Notes under the pieces: generated by a model
Seen by the model: only the letters and a program-made list of their open reading frames with translations
What the model was told of the DNA's origin: nothing
Databases searched by the model: none
Made by a program: the position numbers and the translations under genes
Source: JANMZO01 sp031383405
GTDB lineage: Bacteria > Actinomycetota > Acidimicrobiia > Acidimicrobiales > JANYDT01
NCBI GenBank assembly: GCA_031383405.1
Contig: JANMZO010000462.1
Location: forward strand, 1 to 33,170
Direction of reading: 5' to 3'
DNA: 33,170 nt
In this document: piece by piece, positions 15,429 through 23,221 of the stretch
Layout: each line of letters begins with the position of its first letter
Numbering within the stretch: position 1 is the stretch's first letter

Positions 15429-17885
15429 TCAGCTTCGCATGCGGGAGCCGGTGGGATCGAACAACGGCTCCGACTGGAGGCGGGCCGTCCGGCGGATGCC
15501 AAGTATTTCGATGTCGAAGCCATCGGTTCCGGGCGCCGCGAGGGCCGTCGGCACATAGCCGAGCGCAATCGACGCCTTCGAGTGGTGGGCATACGCACCG
15601 CTCGTGATCCAACCGACCACCGATTCCTTACCGGACGTGTCGATGTGCCACACCGGCTCATCCCCAATGACGTCGGCGGCAGCAGCACCATCGCCGGTCT
15701 CCACGACAAACGTGACGAGGCGACGTTCGGGTCCCCGCGCCAACTCGGCTTCGTGGGCCGCCCGGCCGATGAACTCGTGGTCCAACTTGACATAGTGGCC
15801 GATACCGCCCTCGAGCGGCGTGTAGATGGGGCGGTACTCGCGGTACCAGCTGCCGAAGCTCTTCTCCAGGCGCAGCGACATCAGCGCCCGGAAGCCGAAG
15901 AGCCCGATGCCGTGCTTCTCTCCAGCCTTCATCAACGCATCGAAGAGCACACACTGGTATTCGGGGGCGATCCACATCTCGTACCCGAGGTCACCCGAGT
16001 ACGTGACCCGACCCAGCATGGCCGGTACCATACCGATGTCTACGTTGCGGAAGTCCATGAACTTGAGCGCCGAGTTCGACACATCGAAGTCGCACACCTC
16101 GGCCAAGACATCGCGGGCCCGCGGGCCCGCGATGGACAAGCCGACGAGCTTGAGTCCGAGCGCTTCGAACGAAACGCTTCCGTCGGTTGGCATGTGGCTG
16201 AGGAACCAACGGCTGTGATTCACCTCAGCGGCCTGCGAACCGAACAGGATGAAGTGGTCGTCGGCGAGACGACCGACAGTGAACTCGCCTTCGATACGAC
16301 CTGCGGGGTTGAGCATCGCGGTCAACGTGAGTCGGCCGATCTTGGGCATCTTGTTGGTGAGCAGAGAGCTCAGCCAAGCTTCCGCACCGATACCCCTGAC
16401 CTCGTACTTGGCAAAGTTCGACGTCTCCGTAAGCCCGACGCGCTCACGAACGGCCTGCACCTCCCTCGCAACCTGCGGGAAGGCATTCGACCGGTAGAAC
16501 GTGATGTTCTCGACCGGATCCTTACCCGGCTCCTGGAACCAAAGCGAGTGCTCCAGACCGAAACCGACGCCCCACACCGCGTTGGCCGCGGTGAGACGCG
16601 AGTGGATCGGCGTGGTGTGCAACGGTCGCGCCGCTGGGAGCTCCTCATTGGGAAACGTGATGCGAAATCTGCGCGCATAGTTTTCGCGAACTTTGGCGTT
16701 GGTGTAGTTGATGTTTGCGTAGTCGCCGTAGCGGGCGACGTCCATGCCCCACACATCGAGGCCCGGCTCCCCTTCCGTCATCCAGTTGGCCAGGGCCAGA
16801 CCGACACCGCCACCCTGTGACAGGCCGGCCATCACTGCGCATGCCACCCAGCAGTTTCGAATGCCCTTGATCGGGCCGACGAGCGGGTTTCCGTCGGGCG
16901 AGAACGTGAACGGTCCGTTGATGACGGTCTTGATACCGGTCGTGGCCAACGCGGGATAGTGCTTGAACGCGATTTCCAACTGCGGAGCGATACGGTCGAG
17001 ATCGGGCGTGAGCAACTGCGCTCCGAAGTCCCAGGGAGTCACCTTGGGCGACCAGGGGACGCAAGCCTGTTCGTAGGTCCCGAGCAGCATCCCACCCTGT
17101 TCCTGCCGGAAGTAGATCTCTCCGGCGAAGTCCATGACCATCGGCATTTCGTTGCCGGTCAAGCGCTGGTGCTCCGCGACCTCGGGCATGTCCTCGGTCA
17201 GGAAGTACATGTGCTCCATGGCTAACACCGGAAGCTCCAGGCCGATCATTCGGCCGACTTCACGGGCCCAGAGACCACCGGCGTTGACGATGTGCTCGGC
17301 GTGCACGTGGCCCTTTTCGGTGATGACGTCCCAGGTGCCGTCGGGTCGCTGTTTGAGGTCGCTCACCCAGGTATGACGGTGCACTTCTGCGCCGGCCTGC
17401 TTCGCACACTCAACATATGCGTGCGTAACCCCGGACGGGTCGACGTGTCCTTCGACCGGATCCCACAGTGCGCCCAGGAAGTATTCCTCCTCGAGCAGCG
17501 GGAAGATCTTCTTCGCTTCGGCCGTCGAGATCAGCTCCAGATCCATGCCGAGGTACCGCCCACGGGCTACCGCCATGCGCAGCCAGTCGAGTCGCTCCGG
17601 GGTGTCGGCGAGCATCAGGCCACCCGGAAGGTGGATGCTGCAATTACGGCCGGACTGGGCTTCGATTTCTTTGTAGAGCTTGATCGTGTACTGCTGCAGC
17701 TTCGAGACGTTGGGATCGCCGTTCAGCGTATGCATACCGCCCGCCGAGTGCCAGGTTGATCCATGTGTGAGCTCGCGGCGTTCGAGGAGCATCACATCGG
17801 TCCACCCCGCCTTCGTGAGGTGATAGAGCACGCTGGCGCCGACGACGCCACCACCAATAACGACAACTTGAGTCGATGACTTCAC
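15429..17885 (-). CDS. Dimethylglycine dehydrogenase-like FAD / GcvT flavoprotein
   Basis: This 818-residue two-part protein has an N-terminal DAO-type FAD domain (VVVIGGGVVGASVLYHLTKAG at 7-27). His46 in 'GSTWHSAGG' matches the His that carries covalent FAD in dimethylglycine/sarcosine dehydrogenases. An FAO_M linker follows at about 380-440, then a C-terminal GcvT domain ('GPRARDVLAEV', 'GDLGYEMWIAPEYQ', 'ALMSLRLEKSFGSWYREYRPIYTPLEGG'). Such enzymes demethylate dimethylglycine (or sarcosine) and transfer the C1 unit to tetrahydrofolate. The GTG at 17885 is chosen because AAGGAG lies five bases upstream; an in-frame GTG at 17909 lies in a tandem repeat. It sits between the MttB-like gene and soxA, fitting betaine to dimethylglycine to sarcosine to glycine. 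Confidence 0.88.
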   Translation of the reverse strand: MKSSTQVVVIGGGVVGASVLYHLTKAGWTDVMLLERRELTHGSTWHSAGGMHTLNGDPNVSKLQQYTIKLYKEIEAQSGRNCSIHLPGGLMLADTPERLDWLRMAVARGRYLGMDLELISTAEAKKIFPLLEEEYFLGALWDPVEGHVDPSGVTHAYVECAKQAGAEVHRHTWVSDLKQRPDGTWDVITEKGHVHAEHIVNAGGLWAREVGRMIGLELPVLAMEHMYFLTEDMPEVAEHQRLTGNEMPMVMDFAGEIYFRQEQGGMLLGTYEQACVPWSPKVTPWDFGAQLLTPDLDRIAPQLEIAFKHYPALATTGIKTVINGPFTFSPDGNPLVGPIKGIRNCWVACAVMAGLSQGGGVGLALANWMTEGEPGLDVWGMDVARYGDYANINYTNAKVRENYARRFRITFPNEELPAARPLHTTPIHSRLTAANAVWGVGFGLEHSLWFQEPGKDPVENITFYRSNAFPQVAREVQAVRERVGLTETSNFAKYEVRGIGAEAWLSSLLTNKMPKIGRLTLTAMLNPAGRIEGEFTVGRLADDHFILFGSQAAEVNHSRWFLSHMPTDGSVSFEALGLKLVGLSIAGPRARDVLAEVCDFDVSNSALKFMDFRNVDIGMVPAMLGRVTYSGDLGYEMWIAPEYQCVLFDALMKAGEKHGIGLFGFRALMSLRLEKSFGSWYREYRPIYTPLEGGIGHYVKLDHEFIGRAAHEAELARGPERRLVTFVVETGDGAAAADVIGDEPVWHIDTSGKESVVGWITSGAYAHHSKASIALGYVPTALAAPGTDGFDIEILGIRRTARLQSEPLFDPTGSRMRS

Positions 17886-17890
17886 GAACG

Positions 17891-17896
17891 CTCCTT
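17891..17896 (-). promoter_or_regulatory. Strong ribosome binding site deciding the dimethylglycine-dehydrogenase start
   Basis: AAGGAG on the minus strand is five bases from the GTG at 17885 and directly abuts the tandem repeat at 17897-17952. It fixes the start codon. Confidence 0.75.
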
Positions 17897-17952
17897 GCGA
17901 ACTGACCACTGCGAACTGACTACTACGAACTGACCACTACCAACTGACCACT
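17897..17952. repeat. 14-bp tandem repeat in the 5' leader of the dimethylglycine-dehydrogenase gene
   Basis: Four 14-base units on the plus strand (GCGAACTGACCACT, GCGAACTGACTACT, ACGAACTGACCACT, ACCAACTGACCACT) follow each other without gaps, then decay into GGGAACTACGGGAAACTACTACT. The array lies in the mRNA leader immediately upstream of the ribosome binding site. Confidence 0.8.
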
Positions 17953-18007
17953 GGGAACTACGGGAAACTACTACTACAGCAAACTGCTCACCCTCGTTCA
18001 TAGAGCA

Positions 18008-18026
18008 CGGCCTCGGGTCCAGGCCG
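18008..18026 (-). other. Small hairpin between mttB-like and dimethylglycine-dehydrogenase genes
   Basis: CGGCCT and AGGCCG form 6-base arms around a 7-base loop. No U-run follows on the minus strand, so it may be a processing or attenuation structure rather than a terminator. The 172-base gap otherwise holds only the tandem repeat. Confidence 0.35.
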
Positions 18027-18057
18027 GTCTTGCCACCACATGAACGCGGATTGCGGT

Positions 18058-19635
18058 TCAGTAATCTGTTGCTACGCCACCCTCCTGCTTGCGGCGGGCA
18101 ACGAAGGCTTCCATTTCCTCTCGACGGGCCGGATCGAGCGCGGGCTCTTTGTACTCGGCGAGCATCGCCTTCCAGATCTGGTTGGCCTTGCCGGCGGCAG
18201 TGGGGCTCCCGGCTTCCTCCCACGATTCGTAATTGCGCCAATCTGACAGCATCGGTTTGTGGAAGGCGGTACGGAAGCGGCTTTGCGTGTGACCAACACC
18301 AAAGAAGTGCCCTCCGGGCCCGACCTCGCGGATCGCTTCGACGGCAAGGGTCTCCTCGTCGACGACGATCGGTTCGAGGAACGCGGACACCATATGCAGC
18401 AGGTCGGCGTCGAGGATCATCTTCTCGTAGCCCGCATGCAGACCGCCCTCCATCCAACCGGCGCCATGCATCATGAAGTTGGCGCCGCCCATGAGCGCAC
18501 CCCATATCGAGAACACCGACTCGTACGCGGCTTGGGCATCGACGGAGTTCGCCGCCGACACGTTGGAACTGCGGTATGGAATCTTGTATTTGCGGGCCAA
18601 CTGGCCGCCTGCCATGGCGGTACGCATGAACTCGGGGGTTCCAAATGCCGGGGCACCGGATTGCATGTCGACGTTGGACGTGAATCCGCCGTAGATCACC
18701 GGTGAGCCGGGCCGGACAATCTGAGCGAACGCGAGGCCCGCGAGAGCTTCGGCGTTCTGAAGCGCGAGCGCTCCGGCCAATGTTACCGGCGCCATGGCTC
18801 CGGCCAGCGTGAAGGGTGTCAGGCAGACCACCTGGTTGCGGCGCGCGAATTCGATGATCCCCTGAAGCATCGGCACGTCGAGGCGCAAGGGAGATGAGGA
18901 GTTGATGATCGTGAAGATCGACGGTTCGCGCTCCAGCGTCGCGTCGTCGATTCCTCTGGCGATCCGGGTCAACTCAAGACAGTCACGGTTGCGTTGGGCA
19001 CCCAGACTGTACGCGTGGATCGGTTTGTCGAAGAGGGTCAGGGCATCAAAGGTGGCGTCGAGGTGGCGAATCGATGCGTGGATGTCGATCGGCTCAACCG
19101 GGTAACCCGAAAGGAAGTGCACGCAGGTGAGCATCTGGCTCAAGCGGAGCAGGTTCTTGTAATCCGCGTGGTTGCCGACCCGTCGGCCACGGTCCAAGTC
19201 GGCGACATTCGGGGCCGAAGCCACTGATCCGAATGATACCCAGTTCCTACCGATCTGCAGGTTGTGGTCGGGGTTGCGCGCGTGAAGGGTGAATTCTTCG
19301 GGTGCCTTGGCGATGTTATCGAGAATGAGATTCCGGTCGAAGCGGACCCGCTCAACACCGGGCCGGACATCGGCTCCAGCGGCCTCCAGAATGGAGCGCG
19401 ATTCGGGGCACAGGAAGTCCATACCGATGTCTTCGAGAATCCGGAGCGACGCGTCGTGGATCGACTCCACCTCGTCTTCGGAAATGACCTCGGTCGGGGC
19501 GTACCGAAGGCGGGGCTGCACAAACGGCCGCTGTTCGGGGACCTGACTTCGGATGGCGGTGGAACGACCCTTTCGACGGGGTCCCCCTCCCCCGTCCGGG
19601 GCAGGAGTTTCAACTTCGACGGCGATGCTGTCCAT
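18058..19635 (-). CDS. Trimethylamine methyltransferase (MttB) superfamily, non-pyrrolysine, MtgB-like
   Basis: The protein of about 525 residues belongs to the MttB/COG5598 superfamily of corrinoid-dependent methylamine methyltransferases. Visible features are 'SIHDASLRILEDIGMDF' near the N-terminus, 'VYGGFTSNVDMQSGAPAFGTPE'-like barrel strands (here PVIYGGFTSNVDMQSG), 'VSAANSVDAQAAYES' and 'MHGAGWMEGGLHAGYEKMILDADLL'. The frame has no internal stop, so the amber-encoded pyrrolysine of true MttB is absent; non-Pyl members act on quaternary amines such as glycine betaine (MtgB), proline betaine or carnitine. It should methylate the corrinoid protein encoded at 29183. Start uncertain: ATG 19635 follows a TACATT -10 box by nine bases; a GTG at 19665 gives ten more residues. 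First gene of the minus-strand mttB-dmg-sox run. Confidence 0.88.
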   Translation of the reverse strand: MDSIAVEVETPAPDGGGGPRRKGRSTAIRSQVPEQRPFVQPRLRYAPTEVISEDEVESIHDASLRILEDIGMDFLCPESRSILEAAGADVRPGVERVRFDRNLILDNIAKAPEEFTLHARNPDHNLQIGRNWVSFGSVASAPNVADLDRGRRVGNHADYKNLLRLSQMLTCVHFLSGYPVEPIDIHASIRHLDATFDALTLFDKPIHAYSLGAQRNRDCLELTRIARGIDDATLEREPSIFTIINSSSPLRLDVPMLQGIIEFARRNQVVCLTPFTLAGAMAPVTLAGALALQNAEALAGLAFAQIVRPGSPVIYGGFTSNVDMQSGAPAFGTPEFMRTAMAGGQLARKYKIPYRSSNVSAANSVDAQAAYESVFSIWGALMGGANFMMHGAGWMEGGLHAGYEKMILDADLLHMVSAFLEPIVVDEETLAVEAIREVGPGGHFFGVGHTQSRFRTAFHKPMLSDWRNYESWEEAGSPTAAGKANQIWKAMLAEYKEPALDPARREEMEAFVARRKQEGGVATDY

Positions 19636-19708
19636 TAGGGAACGAATGTACTGGTTATTCTTCACATACGCAGGATCGGACGACGAACTCGTCAGCCCTC
19701 CGGCCAGC

Positions 19709-19743
19709 GTTCCGCAATGCGGAACTGTTCCACATCATGGAAC
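19709..19743. promoter_or_regulatory. Double operator: two GTTCC-N7-GGAAC palindromes in tandem
   Basis: Site 1 is GTTCCGCAATGCGGAAC (19709-19725), a perfect 8-base inverted repeat around a central A. Site 2 is GTTCC-ACATCAT-GGAAC (19727-19743), whose palindrome extends to 10-base arms (19723-19732 and 19738-19747). The sites are 18 bases apart centre to centre, between the divergent fhs and mttB-like genes. Tandem palindromes suit a dimer-of-dimers regulator such as IclR proteins, one of which is encoded at 24519. Confidence 0.75.
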
Positions 19744-19748
19744 AGTTG

Positions 19749-19754
19749 TACAGT
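19749..19754 (+). promoter_or_regulatory. Probable -10 box of fhs
   Basis: TACAGT (TANNNT) lies just right of the double operator and 27 bases before the fhs GTG. No good -35 is seen; the position of the -35 is covered by the operator. Confidence 0.4.
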
Positions 19755-19781
19755 CCGAGAAGTCACCAACAGGGGGTACCC

Positions 19782-21479
19782 GTGAGTTTTCCATCCGACC
19801 TAGAAATCGCCAGCGGCGCAGAACTGCGCCCGCTTTCGGAGATCGCCGCACAGATGGGGATCGGCCCGCACCTGCTCGAAGCCCACGGCGACTCGCTCGC
19901 CAAGATCCGGCTCGAGGCCATCGAGGAATTGTCGACGCGACCGAAGGCCAAGTACGTGGTCGTCACGGCCATCACCCCAACCCCGCTCGGCGAAGGCAAG
20001 ACCACCACCACTGTCGGTCTCGGACAGGCCATGAACCACATCGGGAAGAAGGCGACCATCGCGTTGCGTCAACCATCGATGGGGCCGACCTTCGGTATCA
20101 AGGGCGGCGCGGCCGGTGGCGGCTACAGCCAGGTCATTCCGATGGACCTCCTCAATCTTCACCTGACCGGCGATTTCCACGCCGTCACCGCAGCCCACAA
20201 TCTGCTGGCCGCGATGCTTGACAATCACCTCCACCAGGGCAACGAACTCAACTTGGACCTGTCGAACATCACGTGGCGGCGCGTGCTCGACGTGAACGAC
20301 CGGGCCCTCCGCAACATCATTATCGGACTGGGCACGGGTGAAGACGGTGTCCCCCGGCAGACCGGCTTCGACATCACGGCCGCATCCGAAGTGATGGCCA
20401 TTCTCGCTCTCGCGACGTCACCGGCGGATCTGCGTGCCCGGCTCGCTCGCATCGTCGTCGGGTACACGAAGAACGGTGTTCCGGTGACGGCCGAAGAACT
20501 CAAAGGTGCCGGCTCGATGGCCGTCATCATGCGTGAAGCACTCAAGCCGAACCTGCTCCAGACCTTGGAACACACGCCGGTCATCGTGCATGCCGGTCCG
20601 TTCGGCAACATCGCCCACGGCAACTCCTCCATCATCGCCGACCAGATCGGTATCCATACGGGCGACTACCTGATTACCGAAGCCGGATTCGGCGCCGACA
20701 TGGGCGCCGAACGCTTCTTCAACATCAAGTGCCGCAATTCGGGCATGGTCCCCGACGCAGCGGTACTCGTCGCGACAGTCCGCGCGCTGAAGGCCCACTC
20801 CGGCAAGTTCAAGATCGTCGCCGGAAAACCGCTTCCGGAGGCGTTGCTCGCCGAGAACCCCGATGACGTGAGGCTCGGCGGCGCGGACCTGCGCAAGCAG
20901 ATCGAGAACGTCATGGTCCACGGGGTCACCCCGGTTGTGGCGATCAACGCCTTCCCGACCGACCATGCTTCGGAGCACGAGGCAATCCGGGAGATCGCCG
21001 AATCAATGGGTGCCCGCGTCGCAGTCTGCACGCACTTCTCCGATGGCGGGAAGGGCGCCATGGACCTCGCACGCGCCGTGGTCGAGGCTTGTGAGGAAAA
21101 GAACGAGTTCACGTTCTGCTACCCCGATGATTTCACGCTCAAGCAGAAGATCGAATCGGTCGCCACCAAGATCTATGGGGCCGCAAACGTCACGTACTCG
21201 GCAGTCGCAAACAAGCAGCTCGCCAGCTACGAAGCCAATGGGTTTGGAAAACTGCCGGTCTGCATCGCCAAGACCCACCTGTCGATATCGGCCGATGCGT
21301 CCCTCAAGGGTGCGCCGACCGGGCACACGCTCAACGTTCGTGAAGTGCGCGCATCGGTCGGGGCCGGCTTCATCTACCCTATCTGTGGGGACATGCGCAC
21401 CATGCCGGGCCTCGGCACCCAACCGGCCGCCGCCATCATCGACATCCTTGAGAACGGCGAAATCGTCGGCCTTAGCTGA
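19782..21479 (+). CDS. fhs: Formate--tetrahydrofolate ligase
   Basis: Fhs interconverts formate, ATP and THF with 10-formyl-THF, ADP and phosphate. The 565 residues show the family's P-loop 'ITPTPLGEGKTTTTVGLGQAM', 'RQPSMGPTFGIKGGAAGGGYSQVIPMD', 'HLTGDFHAVTAAHNLLAA', 'GPFGNIAHGNSSIIAD' and 'GDMRTMPGLGTQPAA'. The GTG at 19782 is chosen because AGGGGG lies five bases upstream; an upstream in-frame ATG at 19737 falls inside the operator and lacks a ribosome binding site. Divergent from the demethylation operon and sharing its operator, it likely runs in the direction that turns oxidised methyl groups into formate with ATP gain, though it could also supply C1 units. Confidence 0.95.
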   Translation: MSFPSDLEIASGAELRPLSEIAAQMGIGPHLLEAHGDSLAKIRLEAIEELSTRPKAKYVVVTAITPTPLGEGKTTTTVGLGQAMNHIGKKATIALRQPSMGPTFGIKGGAAGGGYSQVIPMDLLNLHLTGDFHAVTAAHNLLAAMLDNHLHQGNELNLDLSNITWRRVLDVNDRALRNIIIGLGTGEDGVPRQTGFDITAASEVMAILALATSPADLRARLARIVVGYTKNGVPVTAEELKGAGSMAVIMREALKPNLLQTLEHTPVIVHAGPFGNIAHGNSSIIADQIGIHTGDYLITEAGFGADMGAERFFNIKCRNSGMVPDAAVLVATVRALKAHSGKFKIVAGKPLPEALLAENPDDVRLGGADLRKQIENVMVHGVTPVVAINAFPTDHASEHEAIREIAESMGARVAVCTHFSDGGKGAMDLARAVVEACEEKNEFTFCYPDDFTLKQKIESVATKIYGAANVTYSAVANKQLASYEANGFGKLPVCIAKTHLSISADASLKGAPTGHTLNVREVRASVGAGFIYPICGDMRTMPGLGTQPAAAIIDILENGEIVGLS

Positions 21480-21505
21480 TTCGCCAGCCCGTTTTTCGGA
21501 CGAGC

Positions 21506-21554
21506 GTCGGTTTGAACACAAACCGACAACCAATGTCGGTTTGTGGTCAAACCG
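21506..21554. terminator. Twin hairpins between convergent fhs and aldehyde dehydrogenase genes
   Basis: GTCGGTTTG-AACA-CAAACCGAC (21506-21527) is a perfect 9-base stem. A second stem CGGTTTG-TGGT-CAAACCG (21537-21554) reuses the same GTCGGTTTG word and overlaps the end of the aldehyde dehydrogenase gene. The location between convergent genes suggests a bidirectional terminator, though neither side has a strong T-run. Confidence 0.5.
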
Positions 21555-22938
21555 TGTGACGCAGGTGAAACGACTTCGGTCGGGTCAGCGTTTCGTAGCC
21601 GAGCGCCGACAGAGTCACCCCGCGCCCGGTGTCTTTGACTCCGGTCCACGCGAGTGCCGGATCAAGGTAATCGGCCCGGTTCATGAAGACCGTCCCGGTC
21701 TCGATGCGTCGGCCGACGCTGCGGGCCGCGTCGAGATCCGAGGTCCAAATCGAGGCCGAAAGACCGTATGGGCTGTCGTTCATCAGTTCGATGGCCTGGT
21801 CATCGGAATCGACCGGCATGATGCCGACGACGGGGCCGAATGTTTCCTCGGTCATCACGTCCATCTGATGGTTGACGTCTACGAGGATCATCGGAGCGAG
21901 GTAGGCAGTACCCGGTGCGCTCGCCGAAAAGTTCTGTGTACTTACCAGTTGACGCGCTCCTCGCGCCACTGCCCGTTCGACTTGAGCTCGAACATCGGCG
22001 GCTGCGCTGACCTTCACCATCGGCCCGAGAGTCGTGGCCTGATCCAGCGGCGAACCCAGCACGTAGGTTTCGGTCAACGCAACCGCACCTTCCACGAATT
22101 CGTCGTATACCTCCCGATCGACGTAGACACGCTCGATCCCGCAGCAGGACTGACCCGAGTTGAAGAAGGCTCCGTCGACGATGTTCTCGATCGCGTGGGC
22201 AAGGTTGGCGTCGGCGCGGACATAGGCCGGATCCTTCCCACCCAACTCAAGGCCGATCCCACTGAAGGAACCGGCTGCCGCGAGTTCGATCGCCTTCCCC
22301 CCGGAAACCGAGCCCGTGAAGTTGACCTGGTTCACCATGCCCGAACGCAACAACGCCGCAGTCTGATCGTGCGACATCACAAGGTTTCGGAACAGACCCT
22401 CCGGTAATCCCGCCCGGTCGAAGGCCTGCTGGAACCGCTCGCCCACCAGCAGGGTCTGAGTGGCATGTTTCAGCAGGACGGCGTTGCCCGCCATAAGCGC
22501 CGGCACAATGGAGTTGACGGCGGTGAGAAACGGGTAATTCCATGGTGCCACGACGAACACCAAGCCGAGTGGCACCCGCTCGATGAATCGTTCGAAGCCG
22601 AGCTTTTCGGCAACCTCGACTGTCGCGAGGGCACCCGGTGCGATTTCAATCATGTACCTGGCCCGCTCGGTAAACCCGCGAAGCTCACCCGCCCCGTAAC
22701 GCACCGGGCGCCCCATCTGCCAGGCCAGCTCAACACGTATGTCGTCGACCATCGCGTTCATCGCATCCACGGCGGCCAGACAAATCCGGGCCCGCTCTGC
22801 CACTGAGGTTTGTTCCCAGTCTCTCTGCGCGGTCTTCGCAGCCTTTACGGCTTCTTCGATCTGGGCCAACCTGGCGATTGGCCGACTCGCGTACACTGAC
22901 CCGTCAACCGGCGAAACGATCGTCGCAACATCACTCAT
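21547..22938 (-). CDS. NAD(P)-dependent aldehyde dehydrogenase
   Basis: The 463-residue enzyme has the whole ALDH core: 'VPLGLVFVVAPWNYPFLTAVNSIVPALMAGNAVLLKHA', 'VNFTGSVSGGKAI' and 'GLELGGKDPAYV' with the general-base Glu231. The 'SGQSCCGIERVYV' block holds the catalytic Cys at about 265, and the C-terminal 'EETFGPVVGIMPVDSDDQAI' and 'GTVFMNRADYLDPALAW' blocks are present. The nearest families are succinate-semialdehyde/betaine-aldehyde-type dehydrogenases. Given the choline dehydrogenase in the window, betaine aldehyde is the attractive substrate, but sequence alone does not prove it. The ATG at 22938 follows TACGCT (TANNNT) by seven bases, so the message is probably leaderless. It lies alone, convergent with fhs. 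Confidence 0.9.
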   Translation of the reverse strand: MSDVATIVSPVDGSVYASRPIARLAQIEEAVKAAKTAQRDWEQTSVAERARICLAAVDAMNAMVDDIRVELAWQMGRPVRYGAGELRGFTERARYMIEIAPGALATVEVAEKLGFERFIERVPLGLVFVVAPWNYPFLTAVNSIVPALMAGNAVLLKHATQTLLVGERFQQAFDRAGLPEGLFRNLVMSHDQTAALLRSGMVNQVNFTGSVSGGKAIELAAAGSFSGIGLELGGKDPAYVRADANLAHAIENIVDGAFFNSGQSCCGIERVYVDREVYDEFVEGAVALTETYVLGSPLDQATTLGPMVKVSAAADVRAQVERAVARGARQLVSTQNFSASAPGTAYLAPMILVDVNHQMDVMTEETFGPVVGIMPVDSDDQAIELMNDSPYGLSASIWTSDLDAARSVGRRIETGTVFMNRADYLDPALAWTGVKDTGRGVTLSALGYETLTRPKSFHLRHTV

Positions 22939-23221
22939 GGAAGTCAGCGTAACGGACCAGACCCGCATGGAGCCGAACACCATAATGATTTTTCGATGCG
23001 TGCCTACCATGGTCTCCAGTCACCTACTTCACCGTGCGAAACTGACCGGCATGTACTGCGGGTCGGTTGAAGATTCGTTCGGAAACCACAACCGCGAGGC
23101 CATCGGGCAATACTTTCCCGTCGAGTCAAATCAGGTGAATCGCCCCCTTGCAGGAGAGTCGACGGGACCTGTCCGCGCGACGCGCACCACACCGTCCTTC
23201 ACAACCCGCGGCAGGTGAGCG
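22939..23221. other. Divergent intergenic region
   Basis: These 283 bases lie between the leftward aldehyde dehydrogenase and the rightward binding-protein-like gene. The minus-strand -10 box TACGCT abuts the aldehyde dehydrogenase ATG. An AGGTGA ribosome binding site is present at the right end, about four bases before the ATG at 23222. I see no repeat, RNA gene or convincing small gene. Confidence 0.4.

Noticed and set aside
15582..16820. Plus-strand open frame of 412 codons
   Set aside because: It lies wholly opposite the dimethylglycine-dehydrogenase-like gene, whose motifs are intact. The translation has no recognisable domain.
17897..17952. Possible CRISPR-like array
   Set aside because: Units are 14 bp and adjoin without spacers; no cas gene is present. 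It is a simple tandem repeat.
18058..19635. Pyrrolysine codon in the MttB-like gene
   Set aside because: The frame is continuous with no TAG in the expected region, and no pyl genes are seen.
19737..19781. Upstream ATG extending fhs by 15 residues
   Set aside because: The ATG lies inside the second palindrome and upstream of the likely -10 box, and it lacks a ribosome binding site. The GTG at 19782 has AGGGGG at ideal spacing.
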